DNA of 64,000 nucleotides from Paracentrotus lividus (taxonomy: Eukaryota; Echinodermata; Echinoidea; Camarodonta; Echinidae), in assembly GCA_940671915.1 (NCBI GenBank), contig CALNVZ010003426.1, positions 30,326,892 to 30,390,891 on the forward strand, given 5' to 3'. A program made the translations under genes and the position numbers. Of this stretch, positions 1 through 14,451 are shown in pieces. Within the stretch, counting starts at the first letter, position 1; the number at the start of each line of letters is the position of its first letter. Below the pieces are notes generated by a model. The model saw nothing but the letters and a program-made list of their open reading frames with translations. It had not been told where the DNA came from and made no database searches.

Positions 1-3000
1 ACACTCAGTCAATGAGAGTGTTAGTCAGTTCACTTTAGCTTTAACTTTGTTGTAATATTTCCTTAAACATTTTTTTTTTACCAGACATTGGAGAGCGTGG
101 CGAAATCATCAATTTAAGAAAATTAATTCAAATCAATTCAAGAAATTCAACCATCCGAAGAGTACAATAAAAATATTTACATTATTTGGGACAAAATAAA
201 CAATTCCATTCAAGTATAAAAAGAAGAAATGTTTGGAAATTATGTGATAGGTATTAAATTGTTCACTCTGGCGCACTATAAATTGAAACATTTGTTTCGG
301 AACATTTTCAGAAAGACATTCAAAAGGTTATTGTAAAATTTTAACATAAATATAGATGTATTCAATTTTTTCTTTAAAAAACGGAGGTATACTGCGAGGC
401 AATTGACTATTATAAACCCAGTGAGCTACACACTTATTTAATATAGGTCTATAAAATCTTATTCGCTTTGTTTTATAGCTATTGTGCCAAATAATATTGC
501 CGTAATTTTAGTGAGAAAGAATAATATGTAAATCAGAACGCTCCTTGACATGATGTTTTAAAACTTATCTGAGACACCAGTCTTTCATCATGGCATTTCT
601 AGTCTAGAGTTTTCAGAATATGAATACAATATATATATAGTATATATAATATATATATTATATATATATATATATATAATATATAATATATATAAAAATT
701 TGCTTTTTCTAACCGAATTCAATGGAATTATGAAACGCTTTGTTTTGTCCATAGTGTGCATTATGGAAAACAATTTATTAGATTATTAAACAAATCATCA
801 TAATTTCACTATTCAATGAGACGACACCAGCACTAGAACGCAAATAAAAATAGATACCATTTAATCAGTTAAGTTCATTATAAAATATATGAACCCTGGT
901 GTTCAAGTGATTCGTGCTATCTTGTTTTTACCCGGCTTAGCTTTGCTACCCACAGTATTCAAGGTATTTTTGCCTAAGTTCATAATACTACAGTATAATC
1001 TGCAAGAAAAAAAAAAAAAGGGGAAAAAAAGATAAATTGGATGAAGTTAATATAATATATGAAAATAAACGAAAGAGGACCTACATCAAATCCCTTTAGG
1101 GACTCCAGTGTCCACATTCATATCGTATAACCAAGAGCATATCATGCTCTGCATGAATGCGTGTTTAAAGTTTGGTTAAAGTGAGTTATAACAGTTTATT
1201 AATCGTTTATTATCGACCAAATTGTAAACAACCATGTCCACATAGCTTTTCTAAAACTTTTGTAAACTTTTGTTTTGAACGGGATGGGGGTCACCCTCCC
1301 CCCCCCCCATCCCCATTCCCTCTAAACCAACATTCCAAAGTATTTTGAAAATTAAAAGTTGAACTTTATATCACATTTTAAGAAGTTTGCTCACAAATAT
1401 AATTAGGCCTACTTAAAATAAACATCATTCGTTAGCAGATTTGTCTTGCTTGCTATTTTCGTTTATACTTTTTAAATGGAAGACAAAAATTTTAGGATTC
1501 TGCGATGGTGTCATTTCAGTTCTATATGTGACTTTTGGATTTCTGTACATGAGTAAAATACATAAAAATAACGAAAGATGCTGTTCTCAATGTTACCATT
1601 AACAAAACTTAAATATTAAATTGCTGAAAAAAATATAAATTTCAATAAAACAATTATAAAGATATATTTTTGGTAAATAACTACTTGGTTATGTTAACTT
1701 TTTGTATTTATACATGCATTTTAGCTTATTTCTACTTTTTATATGTTTATCTTTCATATATTGTTTTACATTTGTTGCTCAATAAAAATTTATAAAAATT
1801 GTTAAACACGTGTATAATGTTTTTATATTATTATTGCTATATGAAGACTGTGTTAAGAAATATCATTTTACATTTGACACTTGCAACTAGATTTTTTTTT
1901 GTTTTGTTTTGTTTTTTGTTTTGTTTTTGTTTTTTTTTTTTTGTTTTTTTTTATATTTATTCTTTACACTCTAGTTGCCACCGGGGAAAAAAACATGATC
2001 TTGGAATGCAGTGATTTACTATGCATTCCTGTCGGGAATTATAAGACATTTCATTCGTTGTTGAAGGTAATTCATCGAACGTAGTCGTAGTGTTTTGATG
2101 TGTTTTTTCATCCTTATCGCGTTTAAAGTCGAGACTATTAGAGAGTAGAATTTATTTTCTTCAGATATGTTAAGGCAGGTTTACTACGTAGCAAAATTAG
2201 ACACGATACAGTTTACTGAAGGCTAGATTAATGACATTGGTGATTTTGTTTCTTTTTATATAGAAATAATTATTTTTAAAGTGAAAACTGTGGGCGCTAA
2301 TATGTTAACATTACTTTACTTCAAGATTAGTCAGAGGATGATTTCAGCGGTTGGTTTGGTATTTTATAGCGGTGTATAGTTTGGATGTCCACTGAATAGT
2401 GCTTACTCATTATCGGCGTCTTTGCACATGCGCTGAATTCAGACAGACGTACAAATTTGATTAAAAGCGATTATTCGCAGCCACTCCGACCATTTCTATC
2501 AACACGGTCAAAAACACTTCCTCGCTCTGGAAGAAAAAACACAAATAAGCAGATTTTCTTTTCATATCGAGGCGGCACACAGCTTCTTTATATTTTATTA
2601 TTTTTTGACGTGAGCTACCGAAGAAGTACTTTTCTCTCAGAAAGTCTGGTGCTACTCGTTTGTTGTAGCTATTTGCCCTTCATCGCCTAGGATTCACTTA
2701 TAAGTAAATTTGATAATTGTTTCTGATTGATTTTGTATTTTTATGTGAATGTTTGAAAACAATTATTGTTGTTTGCCTCTCCTTGATTTATATCACTGAT
2801 AGAAATTATTTTACTTCATATATGATCAGGAATAAAAGCTTAACAAACATTAATTTTTTATTTATTAGCCTCACAATTTTATGGTTGAAGTCCTCTTTTC
2901 TTCAATGATGGGGCTTTTTGGTCTCTTATATATAAATTCGTTATGACGTACACAAATTTACTTTTGATATGACAGCTGTCCATTTTTTATATTTATAAGA

Positions 3001-5489
3001 TGTTAGATTAGTTTGGTCTGGAACTTTTACTGTGGTTATGATACTGAACATATGAAAGACTTTTTATAATTATACTTATTTTGTTCAATTCCGATGTTTT
3101 GTATTGATTCCGCTTTTAAAGGTAAAGCAGGATAAACATGCATATTAATATTTCAGAAGTTATTAGAAAATCTTGTTGGGTTTGAGTTATAGCTTCGGGC
3201 TTGGACCCGTCTGTATGTATAGATATGCTAAAATAGGATAACAAGTGTTGAGTGTATTCGTGTGACTTTTTGATGCGTTATGTTTTATAAGTGTTAATCA
3301 ACAAATAACAAATTTTATTTCAGGTAGAGATGTCCAGATGTAGAATGCGATAAGGCAATTTATATTTATCTCCATCGCGTTATATGAGTTGAAGGTGTGA
3401 GAAGGGTGTTGAAAACGTGTGGGTTAAGTTGATTGCGTGGCACACTGATCTGCTTTAGATGTGGTTTTAAGATGTAACTGCATTAGGGCTCACTCTTTTG
3501 TTATCAATATATATTAATTATTTAATATGGTGGTTTTTTAATCATAGAAAAGGATGTATTCATGATTGATCAGTTCAAAATTGCATTTTTCGTTTATATA
3601 CGTTCGGGACCTGACCATTGATGGCATCATTTGAAAGACGTGAGTGGATTTGAAACTGGGTCGATTATTGTCAGTCTGTAGGTGAATCCAGAGGCTCACC
3701 TCTCGACCAACCCTAATTCCTTTAGTTGAATTTTATCTGTTTTCATTCTTTTCATTAAAAAAATATAAGGTTTAAATTCATTTTAACAAAAATACACAAT
3801 TCTTTTTACAATTAATATAAGTAGATATGGGAAGTTATAAAGGCCAGAACATGGAAAAATTGTCCGCTTTTCGTAATATCTCATTTCTTCTCTCCATAAA
3901 CATCCGCGTAATAATTTTTATTTCCTCAGCTAATTCAGTTACATTTACTACCATTGGTTTATACATAAAACGTTAATAGCCATGAATTCACATTTAAAAA
4001 TCCCTGTCGAAGTTTATTCTTTGAAACCTATTTTATTTAATATAGATTGCTTCGTACTCTATTCATTTTACTAAAACTTATATGTGTTTATAACTTTACG
4101 TATTAATCCACAATACTGTACTTTGTATAGTTACCACATTATGGTAAGTGTTGTTTGTTGTTTGTTTGTTTTTGTTTTTTTTTTTTCTTTTGTCTCTCTT
4201 TTTATAATTTTTTCTTTTCCACTTCGGAGAGTATCGAAGTGTCAACAAGGTAGATGTTAATTTATTTATTGGTCTATACCAAACTTCATTCTACAATTTA
4301 GGCATCTCTTATATTATATACCTGCTGGGAGTTACTTTCAACACTTTTATTAACCCTAATGATACAGAAGACGGCATACTCATTTAAATGCGACAGATAG
4401 AGGAATTGCTTTAAATATTGATTATTGTTATCGAAGTAAAACCGCATTTATGAAAATTCATTAGGCAGTAAAGGCGACGCAAGAATATTGTCTCATTGCC
4501 GTAATACCACTCGCGTTTAATGAGAAATTTTCTAGTATATAACATCGTCATCTAGTTTGATAAATTGTGACGTGGTTATCATCACAGCCTATCTATGTGT
4601 AAGTCTCCATTCACTTCGGACACAACATGTTATCCAGAAATATGATACCCATTGGCAGTTACATCAATGCATTTGATAAGAACGGGTGTGGATGACAAAT
4701 GATATTTCCGAGTCACGTAGTTGACAGATTTCAGACATTTGGCTTGATGAGAAAAGACCGAATATAAAAAGGACATTACCCCAACCTGATTTATGAACTA
4801 CATAATTATAGTTTTGCATTTGAAAGAAGTTTGAAGACTTGAACCCCCGAAAATACGCAAGGGATTGATATGTACGCACTAATAAAAAGAGCTTACTTTG
4901 CACCTCAATGATACCATTTTCCATATAATTCATTGTTTCTTTCGAGTTTTGCTGCAGATGCCTTTATGTAAGGTTTGCCCTTTGTGCTCCTTGTGATAGC
5001 CTTCTTAAAGCCAGTATATTGTAGTAAAAACTGATTTTTTGAAAACCTGCTAACTTGTCCTCATAGTGTTCTAAGACTAAATATATTGGCAAGGATATAA
5101 TCATGTTCATGCATGTCTTTCCATGATATGTAATAGTTTGCATGAGCACGGGGAGATGTTCATCAAAGAAGGCCATACTTCCTTCATTCTCACCCAGAAT
5201 CTGGGCATGCAACACAGCTGATTGTATAGCGTGAGTGAATTCTGTGTGTACAGTCTGTGTATGGAATGCATGTGCTTGCACACAAACGCTGTATTGTGGC
5301 ATTGTGTTCGTGAGATCCTATCGATTGGACTGTCAATTGATATATTTACAGTTTTGTTGCTAATTCAGGTGTTAGAGTGGATTTTATAACAAATCCTTTT
5401 GTCCACAGAGGTTAATTGAGGTATTCATTCATATTATTCTGCTCTGGAAGCAAAACAAAAAAATCTATTCTCCCAACACTATACATGAC
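1..5489. other. Gene-free AT-rich DNA
   Basis: No coding region with recognisable protein character. It holds a (TA)n-like tract at about 628-694, an A run near 1007-1018, a C run near 1298-1309, a T/G-rich run at 1891-1952 and a T-rich run near 4145-4195. The longer minus-strand open frame at 4964-5302 (112 codons) matches no family I know and has no other support. Confidence 0.55.
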
Positions 5490-5498
5490 CTTTAAGGG

Positions 5499-5690
5499 AT
5501 AGTGACTCTGGTAGAGCAGTGGTCATGGTGGTCTTTTCAAACGGAGACATGGGTTCGAAACTTTTGCACCGTTTCACAAGCGCGGGTCGACGGTATGCCT
5601 ACCCATCCCAAGGGGTGTAAAAAACAACACTGTCCCAGATTCACCCTTGTTCTTCGGATACGATTTATAGTCGTACTTCTCCTAGATTGA
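5499..5690 (+). repeat. tRNA-like SINE head
   Basis: TGACTCTGGTAGAGC resembles a pol III A box and GGGTTCGAAAC, about 45 bases later, a B box, the spacing of a tRNA. The sequence around them does not fold as a good tRNA and runs on into unrelated DNA with CCCATCCCAAGGGG. A tRNA-derived SINE is the best reading. No clear tail or target duplication was found, so the ends are approximate. Confidence 0.45.
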
Positions 5691-7208
5691 TTTTTTTTAT
5701 TTATTTATTTTTATCTATTTTATTTTATTTATTTAATTTATTTTGACAAACATAAAACATACTGATTCATTTCACGCATAAACATTAAACATGTTTCCAG
5801 AAAATGGAACATGTGTTAGTTGAGCCTGCATACCCCTCTAATCATTTAGAACGTATACTATTTTTTAAAAGAAACGTATATTTATACTTACTCATGATAT
5901 GACTCTATGGTTAAATAATACATAGGCTATACATACGCATACGATGTCAACTATATGTAGATGAACTTTTAAGGACATGAAATTACAGAGCGCCAAATTA
6001 ATCATTCATTTATGCATTTTTAAAGGAAATCCTGAAGACTTTTTTGGGTGGTTTCAGTTTAATATCAACTGGTACATTATTAGAATAAATACTCCCTAAG
6101 AAGGAAAAAATACCTTGAAAAGTTAAGGAATTCGTTACCTGTCGGTCTGCTTTGTGTCTCATACAACATCTGTACCGTAATATATTAACATAATCCATTA
6201 GAGGGTGTTGAATGTTATTTTTGCTCAGGTCATACATCAATGTACAATTGCATAAATGGTGCATATCAAATAAATTGAGGATATATTTAAATTTCGAATA
6301 AAGACGAGTATGTTCTTGCCAGTGATAACAATGACTTATGATTTTTATTTTTCCGTGTGAGATATACATTTCAAGTAACTCTTGTACTTCAAATTCAAAA
6401 TACAAAATTCAAAATACTTCAATTCCATAAGTTTAAATGCCCTATCTAATAGTACCAGTTTATATCCCGGTACCTTATGTCGCAAACGGAATAGAATACC
6501 GAATCTCTGTTTACGAATACATGAGTTGACTGTCCGAACGTGATATCATCTAATGTACATCCGTAATCAATATTAACCAGATTATCTGAGCGGACCTATT
6601 TTAACTTTTAGTTTGTCTCCTAACGGCATCATTGGCCTTCAAAATATAGACTAAACTACGAAAATTTGGTGTAATCAATCTGAAAACATTCTTAACGAAA
6701 CCGAATATGCCGTGTTCCCACATGTTGAATATACATTCTCCTAGGTACTACAGATACACGAACAAGTATATTATTTATTGCAACGGACAAAGCGTTCTTT
6801 GCGTACTATTCCTCTCTAAACAGTGAGATGAGCATAATCCTTTAACCCATAGGCCGATTTCTCTCCATCCAATAATATGGAAAAGGGATCCATCAATATT
6901 TAAAATCCATGTTTCATTCGAGACCATGTGAAGCCATGGAACCGTGTCTCATCTGTGAAGCTACAGGAGGGTTTCCGAACGACTGTTTCGTTAGCGTCTG
7001 TCCTCAAGGAATACAAGGTCAGGGTGAATGCGTTGTCTTTGAGTTCCCGCAGGATCTTGGCGTTTTGTCGTCTACCTCAGTTACACTGCTAAAGTCATCT
7101 CCAGACCGACATTAAAACTTAGAATTCTCATCCATGCACGGTAATGTATTCATATAGCCGTTTTGTTGTCGATTTTGATTCATATCTGTCGGTGTGGCTG
7201 TTGTACTA

Positions 7209-7271
7209 TATCACAGAGACTCCTGAAACATTCTTACGCGATAATCGGGTGTTTCAGGAGTCACTGTGATA
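7209..7271. other. 22-bp stem hairpin (miRNA-precursor-like or tiny foldback)
   Basis: The left arm 7209-7230 starts TATCACAGAGACTCC; the right arm 7250-7271 is its reverse complement with one mismatch. The loop is 19 bases. Pairing stops sharply on both sides. The size fits a pre-miRNA core, but a small foldback repeat would look the same. Confidence 0.5.
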
Positions 7272-10200
7272 ATGGACCAGATTCGAATGGTATACTGCTG
7301 GCCAATAAAAAGAGGGTGCGGGAATTTTGCACCAGGGAATATCACCCAGTCCACATACCTCAAGGAAATGGTGTCAGATTGGTAAATCAGTTGTTATCAA
7401 TAGAAAATGTGGGACAATTTCCTCAAAGTCGTAAAAATCTTTGTCAAAGCAATATTATTTTCTTTGGAATCTATCATGTATATGTTATATGTTTGATTGT
7501 GGGGCTCTTGTGATTTGGTAGGGGAAATGCGTAAATATTGCCTACTGTCAATTTTATCAGTTCTTGGGATTTCCCACCAAAAAGCAACAACAACAAAACT
7601 TTACCGCAAACATTGGATCGTTATTGCCTGGCTTGCAGACACTCATATAATATTCATAAGTCATGTTAATCTAGCCTTTCTAAAACGCTTTCTTCATTAA
7701 GTCAAGTCTTTCTATGAATAATAAATATTGATCCGTCATACCACATTGTTTATCACCTTTCCACTAGTCTTCCTTTTAAATTGGCATTCTGTACCTTTAA
7801 TGCACCTGATAAATGAATTATAAGGCGGAGGAAAAGGCGTTAAGGCACTATTAAGCACAAAGAGATCTTGCAGATAATTACACCGACACATTTCGAGAAG
7901 TGGGTGTATTTTATAAGGCGAAATGGGAAAGGCAATTTCAGGTTTAATCAGGCTACATTACGATTAATTATTCTTTCATTAGTATAATAAGTGAACTTCG
8001 GTGAGATGAATGAAGAAATTTTGGACGAAGTAAAGGATACATTTTGTACGGTAATGAAGCATTAGTTGGTCTGCCAGATAGATAACGCGTTTTCTTTTCA
8101 TTGATACTGTTGTCATATCAACTGCGATGTTTGCGCTACTACAGATATATACAGTCTTAGTTGGATTTAGTTCAATCGAATTTAATGAACAAACTATAAT
8201 TTTTTTTTAAAATTTAATTCAGTTAAGATATTTACCTTGAAGAAGTATGATGTTGGTGATCTCGAATAGGTAAGCTTTTAATGTATCTACCTTTTCTTCT
8301 CTTTCGATGTAAAGTTCCGTGGAGAGGGAACGAAGGAGGTTTTTGGACAGATGGAATACTCAATTTTCTTATTTCATATTATTGCGTGATTCAGGCATTT
8401 TGGAGACAAGTTATAAGCCAGAGTAGAAACTATTTGTGAAGGCGTTTATTACATTTTTTCTACCAAACTCGACTATGATAGTCTAGTAATTTAAATGGAT
8501 TGTGACCTTTATCTCATTTTTTTTTAGGTCAAGAGGAATCAAGGTTTTTTCTCCACTAGTCTATACATAATTTGCCAAAGCAATCATATATTTTCTATCC
8601 TCAATTTACTTACCTTTTATATCATTCATATTTTTGTTTATCTTTTCCATCCGTTCTCTTGTTCTTTTTTTCTTCACTTTACATATCCTGTAAGTTTAAC
8701 TCTATCTCTCTTTCTCCCGTCTCCCTTTCCCGATCTTTCCCATAATATAGCAATTTTGCCACTTATTCATATTACCGAAATATGGGGCACCCATTTAAAT
8801 CTGGAGATCACACCGTGCTTTTGTTACAAATACCAAGCTATCTGCTGTCTGCTATGTCCAGCGGTCAGAACAGTGGGCGTGTAACTACGTTGGCATGTTT
8901 TATTGGGAAAGTCTTATTAACCCAGCTTGAATTCATATTTTAAAGCAAAAAGGAAGTTAACATCTACAACGACCTGTTTGGCCATTAAGCTATTTGATCA
9001 TGTCTTAATTCCCTGTAGGACCCAGTTTCCTCCGAGGCGTATTTACTGGCGTTTAGTGTCATCGAGAATATATTGGCGACGTGACTAAACGGAGATCATA
9101 TCTCACTCAGGTGTTACGCCACGGATCAAGACTTCTTCCGAATCTTTACACATTCGGTGCCCGGTAACGGTATAGCCTTTTCTATCTTCATAGGTCTTTT
9201 GGATCGGATAAGATGATCCATTTGAAACGTTATCTATTCTTTATAAGTATTTTCCTCTTGCGTGGTTACATTATCCCTTCCCAGATTAGGCAATATTGTA
9301 GAAAAGGGTTAATTGTATGAATAAAAAGCTAGGTAAGGGTTAATATAGTGCAGGAGAAGTGATCGAACATCGAAAGGGGAAAAGAAAAACAAGGATCAAC
9401 AGAAAAGGAGTAATTAATATGGGAGAGGGGAAAAACACGTTGTAAACGAATGCACAACACTGAACCTCTAGTAACAATGTGTAAATAATTTTCTTTTTAA
9501 TCGAAGAAAAGAAGCAACAAAAAAAAAACAAAAAAAAAACACGAATTATTGGTATTGATTAACCATCAAGATACCATTTTTGTTCGTCATTTTCATGTTA
9601 AAGGCATATTTGCGTAAAGTGTGTGTGTTTGTGGGTGCGCGTGTGGGATTCTGTTTAATTTCAAGTAAACCGCATCGACTACTTGATTATCATCAAACTG
9701 CGAAAGACAATTGATATCAATTGGTTTACAAGTAATCCTTATTAATATGAGACGGTGTGTTATAGTAATAAGAAAAAAGATAGTAGCACAACTGCAATTA
9801 TTAAAATTTAGGGGATACATGTCTAAATAAACAAAACACTAGAACATAATTATTTAAAAATTAAAAAAAAAATGTTTGTTTTCTTTTGTTTGAATTCAGT
9901 AGGGGATAGGGTCAAGGGATAGGTTGTAGTAAGGAGGAGAGAATGCGAGGAAAGGGTGACTACGTGAAGGTTCACTGTTTACACTTGCTTTAATACTTAT
10001 CCACGTGATTCTCCTGCACACGTTACAATCGTGACCATGTATTCCACTTGTTATCAAACAATAAACGGCGCAATAATAATGGATGCTGTACTTGGAGGTG
10101 TTATTCCAAGATCCGCCACCGCCTCTTATTTAACCTTCCCCGACTCAAGACCTTTGCAAATAATCTCAATGTACCTCTCATAACTTCATTAGTATAAGAG

Positions 10201-10672
10201 TTCATGCATGACGCCATGAAACCTTCTTTAACCCCTAGGTTGCGTATCTCATAAATGTGCGTAGTCCCATATATGACATTTCTTTGTATTGACAAAGAGT
10301 AAAAGCCTATAATGTTAAGTTGGTGATCGATACGCTTCAAGAGCCAGGTGTGTATAATTGTTGCACACGTCATCATCCGGCAACTGGTGGCGGTTTTATG
10401 AACAGGTACATCTTGGCTTTTAGAACGAATCGTTTTACCTTTCTCAGGATTATATACCGCATATACTGCAATTGTGTACATGTATATAAGCGGGGGGGAA
10501 AAAGAAATAAATACACGAAAAATTCAAATGAAATGTAGCTCTCAATTTTTCCTTTGCTTTAGTCGAAGCTTTATTTTTTATTTTTTTAATGACGTCAGTA
10601 TTAAAGGAAATGCTTGTATTTTTGATGTACGCGATCATCTCCCAATTCCTGTCGCTTATAAGGAGACAACCG

Positions 10673-10724
10673 TTGTTAAACACCAAGAACCATCATTAAA
10701 ATGGTTGTTCTTGGTGTATAACAA
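10673..10724. other. Short hairpin with a 3-base bulge
   Basis: TTGTTAAACACCAAGAA then CCAT on the left pairs with ATGG, a bulge, then TTCTTGGTGTATAACAA on the right, around a loop of about 8 bases. One mismatch. It stands in otherwise featureless DNA. Candidate small-RNA precursor or chance foldback. Confidence 0.45.
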
Positions 10725-10889
10725 TTAGTTCAAATTTTATCCAACTCTCATGTCAGTAACCTCGATGTGATTGAGGGTATTTTGAGAATAAATATCACTA
10801 ATTCCACGATCATGACGGAGTTTGTTTGAAAGACTGTCACCATCAAAGTAAATGATGTTATGATTTGTTTAGACTTTCCAATAATTTTT

Positions 10890-11100
10890 GAGGCGTTATA
10901 GCTCAGTCGGTAGAGTGGTGGTCTAGTAACAGGGGGGGGGGGGGATTTCTGAAACCAAGTTGATGCGCTAGTGCCCTTGTGGTAAGGGATCAATCCCCAA
11001 TACCAATTCCCCGGGATAGGACCTAATGCCATAGGCCCATTGTGTCTTACTTATATTAATTATTTAATTATTCCTTCCTTAGCAGTCAGGTAAAGTAAAT
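10890..11100 (+). repeat. tRNA-derived SINE
   Basis: The head GGCGTTATAGCTCAGTCGG is a strong tRNA-like start with an A box. It is followed by GTAGAGTGGTGGTC, where an anticodon arm would be. The B-box region is spoiled by a run of 12 or more G. Downstream CCAAGTTGATGCGCTAGTGC and CCCCGGGATAGGACC look like a SINE body. The 3' end is uncertain. Confidence 0.6.
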
Positions 11101-14100
11101 CAATAAACCAATAAAAAAAATCATAAGTTTCATATCTAGGAATTCTAATAATGCTGGTATTGGCGTTGTTTTTCTTTAGTTTTTTCGTTTTTGTTTTTGT
11201 TTTGTTTTATAATCAGACTTTTTTTTTCCTGTCATGTATTTTCTAAACAATTCTTTGTGATTTGCTTTCTTTGATGTGGTTGACTATACGGGAAACATGC
11301 ATTATTAAGAGAGAGATTGTATACCGTAACATCTTTGAGGTAAACAGTTTTTGTTTACAAGATATGGAGTTGGTTTACTTTCTTGACTATCCACTCTTCT
11401 TCTTTCCTCAAGCTTAGTCTTTGTGTTAGATTTTTTTTTTCATTGCTTAACCTCATTCTCTTATCTGTTATCCTGCATAATCCCTATACTTCGGGAAACC
11501 GGGATGTTTCTTCGATTTATTGTAATCATGATAATGTGGAAAATACTGATAGTGTGGGTCTTTTGATTCTCTTCGACTTTCTTACTTCCTGAGATGTTTA
11601 GCTTTGGTGGGTGTATGTCCTTTTGTTTCCTTAGACTTTGTCAGGTGAAACTTCTACTCATTGCCCCTTGGCGAGTATTTCCTTTGTTGACAGACTTTGG
11701 AAATACCCTCTCATGAAGTGATAACTTCCCTGAGATGTTCCCGTACTGTACACTGGTGAATATAGATTTCTGGTTCTGAGACACCACAGAAAACAATTAT
11801 TTAACATGTCGTCTTAAACCGATTTTGATTGAACTTTATTTATTTATTTATTTGTTCATTTATTTATTTATTTATTTATTTTTGTATTTATATCTCATTT
11901 TAGTCTCTCCTTGGTTTTTCTCATTGGGTTGGCATCATTTCCTTATTTTTATTTTATTATTATTTTTTTTTTCTAAGACCTTCATTCAAACCTTCTTCAA
12001 AGATGTATATGATACCTTTGTCATGATTTTAATAATTTCATCTTCAAAACAGCTTTGGGCATTCAATCAATATGGATAATGTGCACTATCATACTTAATA
12101 TTATTATCATGATTGCTATAACTATTTATGAGGTTATAATCCAGGGACTGAAAAAAGACCTGTCCGAGCTTGTCCTAAAGTCACGCAAATTGATTAAATC
12201 AGGGATTAAGGCGATTCCAGATATTTGCAATTCATCTTGATTTGTGCTTATAAATCACATCGATATCAATTCTTTTTTATTCAGATAGTATCAACTGTCT
12301 GTTCATCATAAATATTCTTCACATGCACTAACATTAATATTTTACTTTCAAGTCTGAGCCGCTACACTGCCCTCGTCAATAAAGTCCTTTTTTTACGTCC
12401 ATGAATCTTTAATTTGGTATTCATGTAACGTCCTGTGTATACCACTCATATACCCGCTGAGGAATATATCGCCTGCCGTGATAGCCAGAAGGGCGTTATG
12501 TTACATCATTTTTCATGTATACACGGAGCTAACGTCCCTCTAACCTTAAATGACACTGTACAATGTTAAATGCTGGAAGTTAATCCTTTCCAATTCGCCT
12601 AATAGAGGCTGGTATATGATCGGAATATTTTTTTTAAAAGAAATGATATTGCTTTGGTACATGAATCGAGCGTTCTCTTCAAGGACACATGTCAGATGTT
12701 TACTTGAAGTAGCAATGCATGTTAATCTACTTACTAGTAACTTAATAGATAACATATTCAGTAAGCTTTAGAAAAACAACATTGTACTATGTGATCATGA
12801 CATGTTTTCGAATGAAATATCAATGTTGGTACTTATAAATGGACGGTAATGATTACCTTTCATATTTTTATTTTTTTTATTAAACTCGTACTGCATTCGT
12901 TTGTTGTTGGTTTCCTGAAGTAGTAGTTACATTTTGTTAAATGTGCCTTATTAAAGACTTGTCAATGTCATTCATGTTCTAATTTGAATTCATAAATCAA
13001 TGAATCATTTTTCAAAGTTGTTCTAAGAGAAAGCAAATTTAACTCTAGGAAATCACTACAAATTTACATAAACGTCATCGAACTTAACAACATTTGTATG
13101 GAATAACTTTGCTGTCATGACCATTGAACAAATCCTAACAATCATGATGTAGCCTTACCATGATAAGTTATTCACTTCTTTAATACGTTGTAAGATATGA
13201 TTTAATATTATGTAAAATACGTACGATGTACATGTCATCTACATTAATTGATATAAATTCCTATATGGAAACCAATCAAATCAAATTAAATCAATACCGT
13301 AAATGCCTTATAATTCTATACGCGAACATATGGAAATGTCAACGCGGCTTCTAAATACCCTATGTCTTAAATGTAGTGGTGCAAAATTAGGTTAATATTC
13401 CGGGTAATGAAGGAAGGAATTAGAACGTGAAATGTGTCTAATGTTGGATGTCACATTTCATTCCAAAGAGCTAATCAACAGTTCTTAAGTGACTCTAATT
13501 TCTGTTCAGAATCGGTCAGGAAAAACTTCTCGTAAATGTAGGCCTATATTTTTCTTTTATACTTTTCCCCACTAGAGGCTAATAAGTTATTACAAAAATC
13601 GGCAAGTTATAATTTACATACACAGTGAGCAAGCCCACTTTTGCCATATAGCTCTGTCGTAAAGACAGAGTTTGTTGTAGTTTCCCGAACATCGAGCTTA
13701 ATCTATTGCCTTGCTAATTATGTAGTAAGATGTTATTAGAAGAATATCAACCATAATTTATTAAATATATATTTATATAATGATATAAAGCAGATTAAAA
13801 GTAAAAGCCTAGGCCTATACTTCATTCCATATTAAATTATGAAAATGCATTGATTGAAACAAATATGTAAATATACGATTTCGCTTCTCACTACCTGTCA
13901 ATTGTGGGTTCAAATAAAAACACTTTTCTTGGATTTATTGCGACCTTTTAGCATGTTTAGGGGCCAGCAAAATTTAATCACTGGGCCGCGTATTATGCAG
14001 TTATTGATCATAATGGCTTCCAGGTTCCTGACACTGCCGATCCATGTCAAAGAAAAAGTCGTAGGTTGTCATATATGAAGCCCACAATGGAAAATTAATC

Positions 14101-14451
14101 TGTGTGGAATTCGACCGGGAGTAATAGGGGACAACCCCATATACCTTTGGGTTATGCATACTCGAGTTACAATTGATTAATGCAACAGACTTCCTACGCA
14201 GTGGATATGATCCTTTTATTTTGTGTAAAATTTAGCTTTATTCTGCCGTGCCACGGCAAGATATTGAAATGATTAAAAGAAGACTTCACATAAAGAAATG
14301 TCTATTTCGAACTCGTCAGAAAAACACGTTTCATATATAGAAATACAAAGTCTGGGCATACTTAAAGGTGATCCAGCAGATGAAGTATTAAGATGTTATT
14401 GCATTTCTTAAACCTGAAACAAACGTCCATTCTCTGATCTGTAACATTATT
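11101..14451. other. Gene-free DNA
   Basis: Contains a (TTTA)n run near 11838-11882 and several T-rich runs; no coding or RNA gene recognised. Open frames such as 11825-12079 are low-complexity translations of the TTTA repeat. Confidence 0.5.

Larger units (their letters stand above)
5691..10889. other. Gene-free DNA
   Basis: A TATTT-rich run at about 5692-5745, two short hairpins listed separately (7209-7271, 10673-10724), an A-rich run near 9518-9538 and GT-rich sequence near 9617-9645. Open frames here (for example 6010-6405 minus and 6909-7115 plus) show no domain I recognise. Confidence 0.5.

Noticed and set aside
4964-5302. 112-codon frame on the minus strand as a gene
   Set aside because: No signal peptide, domain, splice support or recognised family.
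5499-5575. tRNA gene
   Set aside because: A and B boxes are present but the arms do not pair as a tRNA; reads better as a SINE head. The same holds for 10890-10965, 45778-45855 and 45903-45975.
6909-7115. Possible transposase remnant (reverse frame with FTDETRF)
   Set aside because: A single short motif with no flanking transposase residues or TIRs; too weak to report.
7209-7271. Naming the hairpin miR-2
   Set aside because: Only the first eight bases match; they lie on the 5' arm here whereas miR-2 products come from the 3' arm, and the family is known from protostomes.
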